This document shows, piece by piece, positions 35,165 to 44,301 of a stretch of 64,000 nucleotides of DNA. Under the pieces are notes generated by a model. It saw only the letters and a program-made list of their open reading frames with translations. It was not told the origin of the DNA and did no database searches. Numbering within the stretch: the stretch's first letter is position 1; the number at the start of each line of letters is the position of its first letter. Source of the stretch: Pseudomonas sp. CCI4.2 (GTDB lineage Bacteria > Pseudomonadota > Gammaproteobacteria > Pseudomonadales > Pseudomonadaceae); the NCBI RefSeq assembly GCF_034350045.1, contig NZ_CP133781.1, forward strand, positions 62,001 to 126,000, read 5' to 3'. The translations under genes were made by a program, and so were the position numbers.

Positions 35165-36715
35165 ATGAACTCAACGTTTCCTCACTATGCAAGCTCAGGC
35201 AATAGGTCCAGGCCGGAAAATATTTTGATTTTCGGTAGCACGCTGGCGGTCATCGCTATCGTGGCCATTGTCACGTCATTGCTCATCCGCGAACGTGCCA
35301 GCGCGAGGGATTTCGCTGCCCGCTCGGCGTCTAACATCGTTCAGTTGATCGACGCGGATGTACAACGCAACGCAGAGCTTTATGACACATCGTTGCTGGG
35401 CATGATTTCCGCGTGGCAACGGCCTGAGGTGCGTAATCTCACGGCGGCCATGCGCCAACTGGTGTTGTTCGACCGCTCTACGGCGGCGCCGTATAAAGGT
35501 GAATTGTTACTGCTCGACAAAAACGGGGACACCCTGGCCGACTCGCTGTCGATCATACCCAGAACCGTGAACCTCGCCGACCGGGCTCACTTTCAGGCGC
35601 ATCGGGACAATCCTGACCTTGGCCTGCTGATCAGCGACCCATTTAAACTACACACGGGCTATCGCGATTGGTGCATCAGCTTCAGCCGTCGAATGTCTTC
35701 TCCCACCGGCGAGTTCATGGGCGTTGCGTCGGGAGCAATGCGCTTGGTGTATTTCAAAGAGCTTTTCAAAAGCTTGGACGTCGGCCGGGACAGTAGCGTC
35801 AGTCTGATCAATACCAGCGGTTTTCTCCTGGCACGGCAACCCGAAACAGACAGCACAAATTTGGTCGGTGAGAACTTCGGTCAGCGGCCCAACTTCAAGC
35901 GTTTTATCCAAGAAGGCACCGGCACGTTCATTAGTGTCTCCAGCATCGACAGCCAAGAGCGCCTGTATACCTTTGCCAAAGTCGGGGACTTGCCTCTTAT
36001 CGTGGTCGTCGGGCAATCGATCAACGAGGTCTATGCCATCTGGCTGCGCAACACCTGGCTGGTGGGCGGCGCTACCGGCATCTTGTGCATTGGCATCTTC
36101 TGGCTGACCTTCTTGCTGTGCCGGGAATTACGCTTACGCCAAAACGCCGAACATGAATTAGCACAATTGGCGGCCACTGACAGTTTGACCGGTCTGGCCA
36201 ACCGCCGGCGGCTGGACCAAGTGCTAAAAGCGGAATGGTCGCGGGGCCTGCGTTCAGGCCAACCCATGTCGTTGTTGATGATCGACGTTGACCACTTCAA
36301 GGCGTTCAATGACCGTCACGGCCACCACGGCGGCGACGAAGCTTTGCGCAACGTGGCCGCAGCGATACTGAGCAGCATTCGGCGCCCTGGTGACCTTGCC
36401 GCACGGTATGGGGGCGAAGAGTTTTGCGTGGTATTGGCGGAGACGCCGCTCGCTGGCGCGCGAATCATTGCCGAGTCAATCCGTGCCACCATCGAAGCAC
36501 TACCACGGTTCGCCAATGACGAGCAACCCATCACCGTCAGCATCGGCATCGCTTCCCAGCTCAATCAGCCCGATGACACCCTCGCAAGCCTGACCAGCAT
36601 CGCGGACAAGGCGCTTTACCAGGCGAAACGTAAAGGACGCAACCGCGTTGAATGCGGAATCGCCCCTATTTTCCCTGTTTCGCTAACCGCCCAACTCGGC
36701 GATTCACCGCCCTAA
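35165..36715 (+). CDS. Membrane-bound diguanylate cyclase (dCache-GGDEF)
   Basis: 516 residues. A first membrane helix (IFGSTLAVIAIVAIVTSLLI) and a second near residue 300 (TWLVGGATGILCIGIFWLTFLL) enclose a ~230-residue periplasmic sensor of Cache type (LLDKNGDTLADS, RAHFQAHRDNPDLGLLISDP). The C-terminal GGDEF domain (from DSLTGLANRRRLDQVL) has an intact active site GGEEF and an inhibitory site RPGD five residues before it. It should make cyclic di-GMP from two GTP and be product-inhibited. No EAL domain. The gene stands alone, ending in a bidirectional terminator. The ligand of the sensor is unknown. Confidence 0.93.
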   Translation: MNSTFPHYASSGNRSRPENILIFGSTLAVIAIVAIVTSLLIRERASARDFAARSASNIVQLIDADVQRNAELYDTSLLGMISAWQRPEVRNLTAAMRQLVLFDRSTAAPYKGELLLLDKNGDTLADSLSIIPRTVNLADRAHFQAHRDNPDLGLLISDPFKLHTGYRDWCISFSRRMSSPTGEFMGVASGAMRLVYFKELFKSLDVGRDSSVSLINTSGFLLARQPETDSTNLVGENFGQRPNFKRFIQEGTGTFISVSSIDSQERLYTFAKVGDLPLIVVVGQSINEVYAIWLRNTWLVGGATGILCIGIFWLTFLLCRELRLRQNAEHELAQLAATDSLTGLANRRRLDQVLKAEWSRGLRSGQPMSLLMIDVDHFKAFNDRHGHHGGDEALRNVAAAILSSIRRPGDLAARYGGEEFCVVLAETPLAGARIIAESIRATIEALPRFANDEQPITVSIGIASQLNQPDDTLASLTSIADKALYQAKRKGRNRVECGIAPIFPVSLTAQLGDSPP

Positions 36716-36742
36716 AAAAACGCCAGACTGACTGGCGTTTTT
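36714..36742. terminator. Bidirectional Rho-independent terminator
   Basis: ACGCCAG-actga-CTGGCGT with seven A's on the left and five T's on the right. It separates the convergent cyclase (plus) and DUF2383 (minus) genes and overlaps the cyclase stop codon. Confidence 0.88.
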
Positions 36743-36759
36743 GTATCACTGCACGCTGA

Positions 36760-37230
36760 TTAGCTGCGAGCACGAGCCTGATCACGCAGGGCTTTTACCT
36801 GGTCGTGATTGCGTTGTGTGCCCATCAGTTGTTCTTGAATGAGCGCGACAACGCTGGAAGGCAAGTTCTTCGAAGTGGCTTTTTCCAGAGCCTCTTTATA
36901 GGCTTTGAGCGCATGGTCTTCACCGCGCTCTACTTCATTGAGAATGGCCTCATCGCTTTTACCGGTAACGGCAGATTTCAAGTCAACCCACGCACGGTGC
37001 AGTGATGCACCTACGCTAGAGCTGTCATCTGGATCACCACCGAGTGTGCGAACTTCAGCCTGAAGTTTACGAACTGCTGCGGCGCATTCCTGCGAACGGG
37101 TGATAAAAAAGCCCTTCACGGTCGGATTCTTAATGTCCTCGGCGCTGGTATGAAAACCTTTCTCACCGTCTTTGCTGGTTTCGATCAGATCGTTAAGCAC
37201 TGAAACGGCTTCTTTATTGATGTCGGTCAT
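36760..37230 (-). CDS. PA2169-type four-helix-bundle protein (DUF2383)
   Basis: 156 residues from the ATG at 37230, with AGAGGAA seven bases upstream. All-helical: NKEAVSVLNDLIETSKDGEKGF, QECAAAVRKLQAEVRTLGGD, LHRAWVDLKSAVTGKSDE and EVERGEDHALKAYKEAL match the ferritin-like PA2169/DUF2383 family, with His/Glu positions in helices 3 and 4. No function is proven; homologues are often induced in stationary phase or stress. It has its own promoter region shared divergently with the DUF3820 gene. Confidence 0.88.
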   Translation of the reverse strand: MTDINKEAVSVLNDLIETSKDGEKGFHTSAEDIKNPTVKGFFITRSQECAAAVRKLQAEVRTLGGDPDDSSSVGASLHRAWVDLKSAVTGKSDEAILNEVERGEDHALKAYKEALEKATSKNLPSSVVALIQEQLMGTQRNHDQVKALRDQARARS

Positions 37231-37455
37231 TTCCAATTCCTCTTTGGTGGATGATGACAATAGAGAGAGCAGCGACCGTGCCAGCTTTTATTTCAAATAA
37301 TAATTGTTTAATTTCAATAGGTTATGAATTAAAAAGATCACGAAAATCGCTCTTTCTGCAAGAACTGTCGTTTGGCCTGCATGCAGAATGCACGTATCGT
37401 ACGCGACATCACCGCGTGTTCGGCCCAGAGCACATCCAACTAAATGGGCGCACAC

Positions 37456-37689
37456 ATGAACCCTGAAAAACTAGAGTTACTGGTTACCCGAGAAATGCCC
37501 TACGGCAAATACAAAGGCCGACTTATCGCTGATCTGCCGGGACAGTATTTGAACTGGTTCGCTCGGGAAGGATTTCCCAATGGCGAGTTGGGCGCATTGT
37601 TGGCCCTGATGCATGAAATTGATCACAACGGCTTGGGCGCATTACTGGACCCGCTGCGCAACAGTAAACGACCCTTTCGCCCTGAATGA
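37456..37689 (+). CDS. DUF3820 family protein
   Basis: 77 residues from the ATG at 37456 (MNPEKLELLVTREMPYGKYKG); an ATG four codons earlier is possible. The motif MPYGKYKGRLIADLPGQYLNWFAREGFPNGELGALL is typical (given here only as its key parts, PYGKYKG and YLNWFAREG) of the DUF3820/QuoG-like putative helicase-associated small domain. Function unknown. It is convergent with the zwf-pgl-eda operon. Confidence 0.82.
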   Translation: MNPEKLELLVTREMPYGKYKGRLIADLPGQYLNWFAREGFPNGELGALLALMHEIDHNGLGALLDPLRNSKRPFRPE

Positions 37690-37717
37690 CCAGGCTATAA
37701 AGCAGGTTCGTGCGGCC

Positions 37718-37754
37718 AAAAAAAACACGGGGAACCCGACCAAGGCACCCCGTG
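37718..37754 (-). terminator. Terminator of the zwf-pgl-eda operon
   Basis: CACGGGG (37726-37732) pairs with CCCCGTG (37748-37754); on the minus strand it is followed by eight T's (A's at 37718-37725). It is 34 bases after the eda stop. Confidence 0.88.
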
Positions 37755-37787
37755 AAAAACCGTACAACAACCACCCGTAATGAATAA

Positions 37788-38462
37788 TTAACCGAACAAC
37801 GCTAACGCCTCGGCACTGGCCGCTTGAACACGGGCCCAATCACCGTTTTTGATCCAGGCGTTGTCGAGCATCCACGATCCGCCAACGCACATCACGTTAG
37901 GCAAGGCCATGTAGCTTTGCAGGTTGGCTGGGCTAACGCCGCCAGTCGGGCAAAAGCGTACGTCGACAAACGGGCCACCGAGGGCTTTGATGGCTGCAAC
38001 GCCACCACTGATCTCCGCCGGGAACAGTTTGAAGCGGCGGTAGCCCAAGGCATAGCCGACCATGATTTCTGACGCGCTGCTGATGCCAGGCAACAGGGGC
38101 AGCTCAGATTCGGTGCCTGCCAACAGCAAATCATGAGTGCAGCCGGGAGTTACAATAAATTGCGCACCGGCAGCCTCTGCGTCTGCCAGCATCTTACGGT
38201 CCAAAATGGTGCCGGCACCGACACACAATTCCGGTCGCTGCTCACGCAAAACGCGAATCGCGGTCAGGCCAAACGCTGAACGCAGAGTCACTTCCAGCGT
38301 GGTCAAACCGCCAGCGGCCAAGGCATCCGCCAACGGCAGAATGTCTTGTTCGCGAGCGATAGTAATTACCGGCAAAATCTTCGCTTTAGCGCAGAGTTCG
38401 TCGATTTGGGCAATCTTGTTCGCCATGCTATTGAGCGGCAGGTTGCTTTCGATTGGCTTCAT
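37788..38462 (-). CDS. eda: KDPG aldolase (Entner-Doudoroff)
   Basis: 224 residues from the ATG at 38462. Class I aldolase: the Schiff-base Lys is in RRFKLFPAE, the catalytic Glu in ITIAREQD, with phosphate-binding RFCPTGGVSPANLQ and GGSWML. It cleaves 2-keto-3-deoxy-6-phosphogluconate to pyruvate and glyceraldehyde-3-phosphate. It is the last gene of zwf-pgl-eda, 17 bases after pgl, and should be under HexR through the zwf promoter. Confidence 0.96.
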   Translation of the reverse strand: MKPIESNLPLNSMANKIAQIDELCAKAKILPVITIAREQDILPLADALAAGGLTTLEVTLRSAFGLTAIRVLREQRPELCVGAGTILDRKMLADAEAAGAQFIVTPGCTHDLLLAGTESELPLLPGISSASEIMVGYALGYRRFKLFPAEISGGVAAIKALGGPFVDVRFCPTGGVSPANLQSYMALPNVMCVGGSWMLDNAWIKNGDWARVQAASAEALALFG

Positions 38463-38479
38463 GGCGGCGGATCCTTTGC

Positions 38480-39193
38480 TTATGGGCACCAGTAAATCTC
38501 TAACGAGGAGTTGAGGAAGGCACGGATCGGCATTTGAGCGAGGTCATCGCCCGCCAACGCCGTGCGCAACGTGTCCAGTTTGGCCTGCCCGGAAATAGAC
38601 AGAATCGGCAGACGGGCCGACGCCAACAATTGGCGAGTCAGGGTCAATCGCTGATGCGGTACCGTCGGCGCCAGCATTGGCAAGCAACGGCGCTGACCAT
38701 CAAGGTTTAGTGCGTCACGCAAGTTCGGGCTGTTCGGGAACAGCGACGCGGTATGGCCGTCATCGCCCATGCCTAACACCAGCACATCAATTGCTGGCAG
38801 TTCTGCCAGCGCTAGGTCAGCGGCCTGCGCTGCCTCTTCCAGATTCGCTGCGGCGCTGTACAAGCCGACAAAGCGCGCCTTGGCGACCGGACCTTGCAAT
38901 AAATAGCGCTTGAGCAAGCCGGCGTTACTGTCCGGGTGTTCCACCGGTACCCAGCGTTCATCCGCAAGGCTGATTACCACTTTCGACCAGTCCAGCACGT
39001 GCGCGGCCAGGCTCTGAAAGAACGCCACCGGGCTGCGCCCTCCTGACACCACCAAGGTGGCTACGCCATTGGCCGCAATTGCATTGATTAACTGCTCAGC
39101 CACCGCAGCGGCCAATTCATTAGCCAATTGCGCCGGCTTTGTGAACTCGTGGGCAACAAGGCCCACTGGCAGTCCAAGTTCATATATCGCCAT
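38480..39193 (-). CDS. pgl: 6-phosphogluconolactonase
   Basis: 237 residues from the ATG at 39193, placed because GGGAGG lies seven bases upstream; the start overlaps the 3' end of zwf by 14 bases. Motifs [31 protein letters not shown] and [15 protein letters not shown] are those of the DevB/Pgl family (sugar-phosphate isomerase-like fold). It hydrolyses 6-phosphogluconolactone to 6-phosphogluconate, between Zwf and Edd in the pathway. Confidence 0.96.
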   Translation of the reverse strand: MAIYELGLPVGLVAHEFTKPAQLANELAAAVAEQLINAIAANGVATLVVSGGRSPVAFFQSLAAHVLDWSKVVISLADERWVPVEHPDSNAGLLKRYLLQGPVAKARFVGLYSAAANLEEAAQAADLALAELPAIDVLVLGMGDDGHTASLFPNSPNLRDALNLDGQRRCLPMLAPTVPHQRLTLTRQLLASARLPILSISGQAKLDTLRTALAGDDLAQMPIRAFLNSSLEIYWCP

Positions 39194-40649
39194 ACCATGC
39201 CCTCCCATCGCGAGTAATCAAGGCAATGGAGCTCATTGGCCCCCAGGATCCGGCGGCGTATGGCTTGGGCGCATCGCCCGCCTTTTTCCAGCCTGCGATC
39301 AGTTGGTCACACCATTGCCATGCGGACTCAATTTCATCTTTACGGACAAACAGGTTCTGGTTGCCTCGCATGATTTCCAGCAATAACCGTTCGTAGGCAT
39401 CGGGGGTCCGCGCGCTGCGATAGGTGTCGGAAAAATCCAGTTTCAAAGGACCGCTGCGTAACTGCATGCCCTTGTCCAAACCCTGATCTTTGGTCATGAC
39501 CTGCAAGGAAATGCCTTCATCAGGCTGCAAGCGAATGATCAATTTGTTACTGATCTGCATCCGTTGTTCAGGGGCAAAAATATAGTGCGGCGGTTCTTTG
39601 AAATGGATCACGATCTGTGACAATTTTTGCGGCATGCGTTTACCAGTACGCAAGTAAAACGGCACGCCGGACCAGCGCCAGTTACGAATATCAGCGCGCA
39701 GGGCAACAAAGGTTTCTGTGTCGCTCTGGGTATTGGAGTTCTCTTCTTCGAGGTAACCCGGTACCGATTTGCCTTCGCTGTAACCGGCGATGTACTGACC
39801 GCGTACGACTTGAGTTGCGAGGCGTTCTGCGGTGAACGGTACCAAGGCCTTGAGCACTTTGACCTTCTCGTCACGAATACTGTCGGCAGACAGGTCGCTT
39901 GGCGGGTCCATGGCAATCAGGCAAAGCAGTTGCAGCAAATGGTTCTGGATCATGTCGCGCAGCTGCCCGGCCTGATCGAAATAGCCCCAACGGCCTTCAA
40001 TCCCGACCTGCTCCGCCACCGTAATTTCCACGTGGGAAATGTGATTCTGGTTCCACTGGGTTTCGAACAAGCTGTTGGCGAACCGCAGGGCAATGAGGTT
40101 CTGAACCGTTTCTTTGCCTAGGTAATGGTCGATCCGGTAGACGCGGTTTTCCGGGAAATACTGCGCCACCGCGTCGTTGACCCGACGCGAAGAAGCCAGG
40201 TCGTGACCGATCGGTTTTTCAAGCACCGCACGGGTGCGCCCAGTCAAGTTCACCGAGGCTAGGTTCTCGCAGATCGCGCCATAGACCGAAGCCGGCGTGG
40301 CGAAATAAGCGATCATCGTCTCGGCGTTGCCCACCCGTTCGGCCAGTGCGACATAATCGTCAGCCTTGAGAAAGTCGACGTGCAGGTAGCTCAAACGCGC
40401 CTGAAAACGGCTGACCACTTCTTCGTTCAATTCTGCTGCCGGCACGAAGCGGCGCAGGTGACTGTCGATGTTCGCCAAATGGTGCTGTTCGTCGCCAGGT
40501 TCACGGGCCAGCGCCAAAATGCGCGTGTCCGCGTGCAGCAGTCCGGCTTGGTCCAGTTGATACAGAGCAGGAAACAGCTTGCGCAACGCCAAGTCGCCCA
40601 CGGCGCCAAACAAGGCAAAGGTGCACGGTTCAACCGTTATCAGAGGCAT
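39180..40649 (-). CDS. zwf: Glucose-6-phosphate 1-dehydrogenase
   Basis: 489 residues. The NADP-binding N-terminus is [21 protein letters not shown] (GAxGDLxxRKL), and the active-site signature RIDHYLGKE holds the catalytic Asp-His and Lys. It oxidises glucose-6-phosphate to the lactone. First gene of zwf-pgl-eda. The leader has no strong Shine-Dalgarno but carries an A-rich AAGAACAA motif a few bases before the ATG, a candidate Hfq/Crc site. A HexR-type operator lies 66 bases upstream. Confidence 0.97.
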   Translation of the reverse strand: MPLITVEPCTFALFGAVGDLALRKLFPALYQLDQAGLLHADTRILALAREPGDEQHHLANIDSHLRRFVPAAELNEEVVSRFQARLSYLHVDFLKADDYVALAERVGNAETMIAYFATPASVYGAICENLASVNLTGRTRAVLEKPIGHDLASSRRVNDAVAQYFPENRVYRIDHYLGKETVQNLIALRFANSLFETQWNQNHISHVEITVAEQVGIEGRWGYFDQAGQLRDMIQNHLLQLLCLIAMDPPSDLSADSIRDEKVKVLKALVPFTAERLATQVVRGQYIAGYSEGKSVPGYLEEENSNTQSDTETFVALRADIRNWRWSGVPFYLRTGKRMPQKLSQIVIHFKEPPHYIFAPEQRMQISNKLIIRLQPDEGISLQVMTKDQGLDKGMQLRSGPLKLDFSDTYRSARTPDAYERLLLEIMRGNQNLFVRKDEIESAWQWCDQLIAGWKKAGDAPKPYAAGSWGPMSSIALITRDGRAWYGDI

Positions 40650-40664
40650 AATGTTTGTTCTTTT
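40650..40664 (-). promoter_or_regulatory. Candidate Hfq/Crc site in the zwf leader
   Basis: The mRNA reads AAAAGAACAAACATT immediately before the ATG, containing AAGAACAA, which fits the AAnAAnAA catabolite-activity motif and three ARN triplets (AAG AAC AAA). Hfq with Crc binds such sequences to block translation. Confidence 0.4.
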
Positions 40665-40714
40665 ATCAAGTTAGGCTACAAATACCTTTTTTAAAGGCAG
40701 GACTCAAGGCCAAA

Positions 40715-40730
40715 TGTAGTAATAACCACA
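40715..40730. promoter_or_regulatory. HexR operator between zwf and hexR
   Basis: TGTAGT-aata-ACCACA: two 6-bp half sites (TGTRGT and its complement) around a 4-base centre, extended by flanking AAA/ACATTT symmetry. The same layout recurs before gap (54125). It is placed between the divergent zwf (minus) and hexR (plus) genes, where HexR is known to bind in Pseudomonas putida. Confidence 0.65.
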
Positions 40731-40869
40731 ACATTTCGTCAAAAACCAGATTCCAGTGGTGATCGACGAGGCCCATCAGTACGATAGGCCACCTTTGCCC
40801 GCACTTGGAAGACTCTCGATGACAGGCAGCCATCAGGCCCGTCTGACGCTGGCCAGACAAGGATATTAA

Positions 40870-41739
40870 ATGGACCGCACGCGTAATCTCCTGGAGCACA
40901 TTCAGGGTCGGCTTGACGATTTGAACAAGGCTGAGCGCAAGGTCGCCGAGGTGATCTTGCTCAACCCGCAACAAGCAACGCGGTTGAGCATCGCTGCGCT
41001 GGCACAGGCCGCGAAGGTCAGCGAGCCCACCGTCAACCGCTTCTGCCGCTCGTTTGGCGTCAGCGGCTACCCCGAATTGAAACTGCAACTGGCGCAAAGC
41101 CTGGCCAGCGGTGCGGCGTACGTCAGTCGCGCCGTGGAAGCTGACGATGTTCCCGAGGCTTACACCCGGAAGATTTTCGGCAGCGCCATCGCCTCGCTGG
41201 ACAGCGCCCTGCAACAACTTGATCCGAACCTGATCAGCAAAGCCGTGGACCTGTTGATTCAGGCCCGGCAAATTCACTTCTTCGGCCTCGGCGCCTCGGC
41301 CCCGGTAGCGCTCGATGCGCAACACAAGTTCTTTCGCTTTAACTTGGCCGTCACCGCCCACGCCGACGTGCTGATGCAACGCATGATCGCCTCCGTGGCC
41401 CATACCGGTGAGTTGTTCGTGATCATTTCCTACACCGGGCGTACCCGAGAGCTTGTCGAAGTGGCGCGCATCGCCCGCGAGAACGGCGCATCGGTATTGG
41501 GACTGACTGCCGAGGGTTCACCACTGGCCAAGGCCAGCACCTTGAGCCTGAACATTCCGTTGCCCGAAGACACCGACATCTATATGCCCATGACTTCGCG
41601 GATCATCCAGCTCACGGTGCTCGATGTCTTGGCAACCGGCATGACCCTGCGCCGAGGCGTGGATTTCCAACCACATTTGCGCAAAATCAAAGCAAGCCTG
41701 AATGCGAGCCGGTACCCGATTGATGATGAGTTGATCTAG
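40870..41739 (+). CDS. hexR: HexR, KDPG-responsive repressor of glucose catabolism
   Basis: 289 residues of the RpiR family. The N-terminal helix-turn-helix ([25 protein letters not shown]) is followed by a SIS sugar-phosphate domain ([36 protein letters not shown]). It binds KDPG, which releases it from the zwf, edd and gap promoters. The divergent arrangement with zwf and the presence of operators nearby support this. The ATG at 40870 has a weak AAGGATAT upstream. Confidence 0.95.
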   Translation: MDRTRNLLEHIQGRLDDLNKAERKVAEVILLNPQQATRLSIAALAQAAKVSEPTVNRFCRSFGVSGYPELKLQLAQSLASGAAYVSRAVEADDVPEAYTRKIFGSAIASLDSALQQLDPNLISKAVDLLIQARQIHFFGLGASAPVALDAQHKFFRFNLAVTAHADVLMQRMIASVAHTGELFVIISYTGRTRELVEVARIARENGASVLGLTAEGSPLAKASTLSLNIPLPEDTDIYMPMTSRIIQLTVLDVLATGMTLRRGVDFQPHLRKIKASLNASRYPIDDELI

Positions 41740-41813
41740 CATTTGGGAGGTCCGCCGCGCTGTCGCACAGCAAACACTGATCAATTGTAGGAGCGCGCCT
41801 GCCCGCGATCGGT

Positions 41814-42668
41814 TCAATGCACCGACCGCGCCTGCAAGCTCAAATGCGCTTGCTCCCCCGGCGCCAGGCTCAGGCTGTTGGAGCCTCCTGACGCGGCTTC
41901 GACGCAGACGAAACCCAGCGCTTCGTTACCACCGACGCCCATTAGCGGCCGATTGCCGGGGTGCCAGACGACGGTGCTGGTGCTGTCACTGGTGTCGATG
42001 CATAAGTTGCGCTGCCACGCTTGGTCTTGAAGCTGTAACTCACCGGCATGGCTGAACACTCGCTGACAGCCGCCATCGACCCGTAGTTCGCCTTTTTGCA
42101 GGCAGGCCTTTCGATTCAGTTGATCGTAGCCACGGGCGCCATCGAGCCCGCCCAGGGCCACATCGGCCACATCGCTGATGCGCCAGTAAGCGTGCAAGGC
42201 GTGGCTGAACAGACAGGGTTCGGTGTCTTGGTGCTGGGTGCTCAAGCGCAGCTCCATACCTTGACCCAAGTCGGCGTGAAGATCGACCTGCCAATCCCAC
42301 AACTTCAAGCGCCACTGCAGATGAACGCCTGCCTCGTCTTCGGTGCTGTCGATCAGTTTCCAATCCAGCAACCGTGCCCAGCCATGGGAGGGCCACACAC
42401 CCTCGGCGGGATGGCGACCATACCAAGGCCAGCAAATCGGCACGCCGCCACGGATAGCGCCGACCTGCGGCCAATGCGCAGCGCACCAAAGCCAAGGGTG
42501 CTGACCACGAGGCTGAAAGTGCAGTAACTGCCCGCCTTGGCGACTGAATACCGCTTGGCACCGAGGGTGATCAATCAGCAACACATCACGCTGTTGATAA
42601 CGTTCCCATTGAAACGTTGGCCTGGCCCGCGACGAGGTAAAAAAACGCTGTAGCGGGTGCTCAAGCAT
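41814..42668 (-). CDS. D-hexose-6-phosphate mutarotase
   Basis: 284 residues, aldose-1-epimerase-like fold of the YeaD family. Visible motifs include IRGGVPICWPWYGRHP, WPSHGWARLLDW and SHALHAYWRISD with active-site His residues, then a Glu in FVCVEAASGG. It interconverts the anomers of glucose-6-phosphate, which suits Zwf's preference for the beta anomer. It is downstream of oprB in the same orientation, beyond a terminator that may limit cotranscription. Convergent with hexR. Confidence 0.9.
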   Translation of the reverse strand: MLEHPLQRFFTSSRARPTFQWERYQQRDVLLIDHPRCQAVFSRQGGQLLHFQPRGQHPWLWCAAHWPQVGAIRGGVPICWPWYGRHPAEGVWPSHGWARLLDWKLIDSTEDEAGVHLQWRLKLWDWQVDLHADLGQGMELRLSTQHQDTEPCLFSHALHAYWRISDVADVALGGLDGARGYDQLNRKACLQKGELRVDGGCQRVFSHAGELQLQDQAWQRNLCIDTSDSTSTVVWHPGNRPLMGVGGNEALGFVCVEAASGGSNSLSLAPGEQAHLSLQARSVH

Positions 42669-42762
42669 ATGCCACAGTCCTGAAAATCATGTCGCCCAAA
42701 CCTTTGGTGAAGAGGTGGTAGCAGGCTTGCCCGCTGCCACCCCAGTTTCTGCACGGTTTCCC

Positions 42763-42792
42763 AAAAAAAAGCGGATAGCCATGGCTATCCGC
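42763..42792 (-). terminator. Terminator after oprB
   Basis: GCGGATAGCC and GGCTATCCGC form a perfect 10-bp stem around AT; on the minus strand eight T's follow (A's at 42763-42770). It lies between oprB and the mutarotase gene, 39 bases after the oprB stop. Confidence 0.9.
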
Positions 42793-42830
42793 AAGATGGA
42801 CGCAGAGAGGAGCAGCTCATCGCAACAGCG

Positions 42831-44180
42831 TTAGAACACCGTCTGAATTTTCAGGCCAGCCACAACCGCGTTGTCAACTTTGTCCACGCCACCTGGGTGG
42901 GTGATGTATTGCAGGTTAGGACGCACGGTCAACCAGTTGGTCACGTGAAAGCCGTAGTTGAGTTCGTAGTTGTACTCGGTGCTGCGCAGCGGGGCGTACA
43001 ACGGATTGTCGTAGTCGGTGACGCCATTGCTGGCATTGAGCAACTCGGCGTTTTTCTTCACGTCATCGTTAACATGGATACGCGCAAAACCGATCCCCAT
43101 GTCATCCTTCGGACGCATATCGAACGGCCCTTTGTACACAAACATCAGCGACTGATAGTTGTCGATGAAGTTGGTGTCCTTGTCGTGGAACGTTACGTTG
43201 GCCGCGACTTGCAGACCGCGGGTAGGGTCACCGTTGTGGGTGGTGAGTTGCTGTTGTATTACGCCCCAGTAGCCGTGCTTGCTGCTGTGAACTTTGTAGC
43301 TGTTACCGGTGGTCGCTGCGTTATTGCCGTTGTCGTCCTCAAGAACGTCATTGGCGTTGGCTGAGCTCTTGTAGTAACCCACACGGTACTCGCCCGGCAG
43401 ACCGTTGGGGTTCGGCGACCAGACCAGTTCGACCGGTATGAGGGCACCCTTGGTCCCACTGCCGCTGAGCTTGAAGCCGTTGCCGTGTTCCAACTGCGAT
43501 GGGTTCTGGTCGTACACACCGATCTGAGCATAAAACTCAGGGGTAATGTTGTACTTCACGCGCAAAGCGGCCTGCATGACTGGCCAGTTGTACCAAATGT
43601 TCGTCGCCCAGTTACCCGCTTGAGAACCGCAGAACGCCAGGTTCTGGAATTCGCAAGGGAACGTGTTGAAGTCTTCACCTTCACCGAAGTAACCGGCTTT
43701 GATGTCCAGCTTGTTGTCGAGGAACTGATGCTGAATCCACAATTGGGTCAGACGCACCATGTGGCCACGGCCGTAAACTTCTTGGGAAGAACTCAAAGTG
43801 CCAGCACGCGGATCGCCAACACGGTCATTGGAGATGTTTTGACCATTACGATTGGTCAGCTGGATCTTGGCCTGGGTGTTATTCCAGCCCACCAGCTTTT
43901 GCAGGTCTAACGCGACGCCCAGACCAAACTGGTCAGAGTAACGCGCGGTCTTGTCGTTGTTGTAGCCACCGCTCAGGTTGCCGCCTACTTCACCGACGTA
44001 GTCCGCCTTGATGTCGATACCCTGCTCGATCAGCTTGGTCCGCTCGCCGCCCCAGTCGCCAGTCATCCATTTGGAATCGGCGCTGAAAGCCTCGTCTGCC
44101 ATCGCGTTGGCAGAAAGAACCAGCGCTGCAACCGCTGTCAGCTTGCAGAGCAAACGGGTGTTGTTGCGTTGCTTTTTCAT
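42831..44180 (-). CDS. oprB: Carbohydrate-selective porin OprB
   Basis: 449 residues with a signal peptide ending SANAMA-DEAF. The N-terminus, WMTGDWGGERTKLIEQGID, is the OprB signature; the 16-strand barrel ends with KIQTVF, a terminal Phe. It passes glucose and related sugars across the outer membrane. It follows gtsD by 121 bases and is probably in the gts operon. The leader carries AATAAAAATAAAA just before the ribosome site (GAGGA), a candidate Hfq/Crc site. Confidence 0.96.
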   Translation of the reverse strand: MKKQRNNTRLLCKLTAVAALVLSANAMADEAFSADSKWMTGDWGGERTKLIEQGIDIKADYVGEVGGNLSGGYNNDKTARYSDQFGLGVALDLQKLVGWNNTQAKIQLTNRNGQNISNDRVGDPRAGTLSSSQEVYGRGHMVRLTQLWIQHQFLDNKLDIKAGYFGEGEDFNTFPCEFQNLAFCGSQAGNWATNIWYNWPVMQAALRVKYNITPEFYAQIGVYDQNPSQLEHGNGFKLSGSGTKGALIPVELVWSPNPNGLPGEYRVGYYKSSANANDVLEDDNGNNAATTGNSYKVHSSKHGYWGVIQQQLTTHNGDPTRGLQVAANVTFHDKDTNFIDNYQSLMFVYKGPFDMRPKDDMGIGFARIHVNDDVKKNAELLNASNGVTDYDNPLYAPLRSTEYNYELNYGFHVTNWLTVRPNLQYITHPGGVDKVDNAVVAGLKIQTVF

Positions 44181-44187
44181 CCCTAAA

Positions 44188-44206
44188 TCCTCATTTTATT
44201 TTTATT
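44188..44206 (-). promoter_or_regulatory. Candidate Hfq/Crc site in the oprB leader
   Basis: The mRNA reads AATAAAAATAAAATGAGGA before the oprB start: the ARN triplets AAU AAA AAU AAA run directly into the Shine-Dalgarno sequence. This is the position at which Hfq/Crc blocks ribosome access in Pseudomonas. Confidence 0.4.
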
Positions 44207-44301
44207 AGCTTGTTAGTACGTGGTCTGCAGCATTTGCTCCGTATTGCTGGCCGACCGCCCTTCACGGCAGAATCGATCAACCAACTGTGCTCAAGCAGCC
44301 G

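Noticed and set aside
41782..41815. REP-like half element between hexR and the mutarotase gene
   Set aside because: Only one arm (TGTAGGAGCGCGCCTGCCCG) is clear, so it was not listed as a full repeat.
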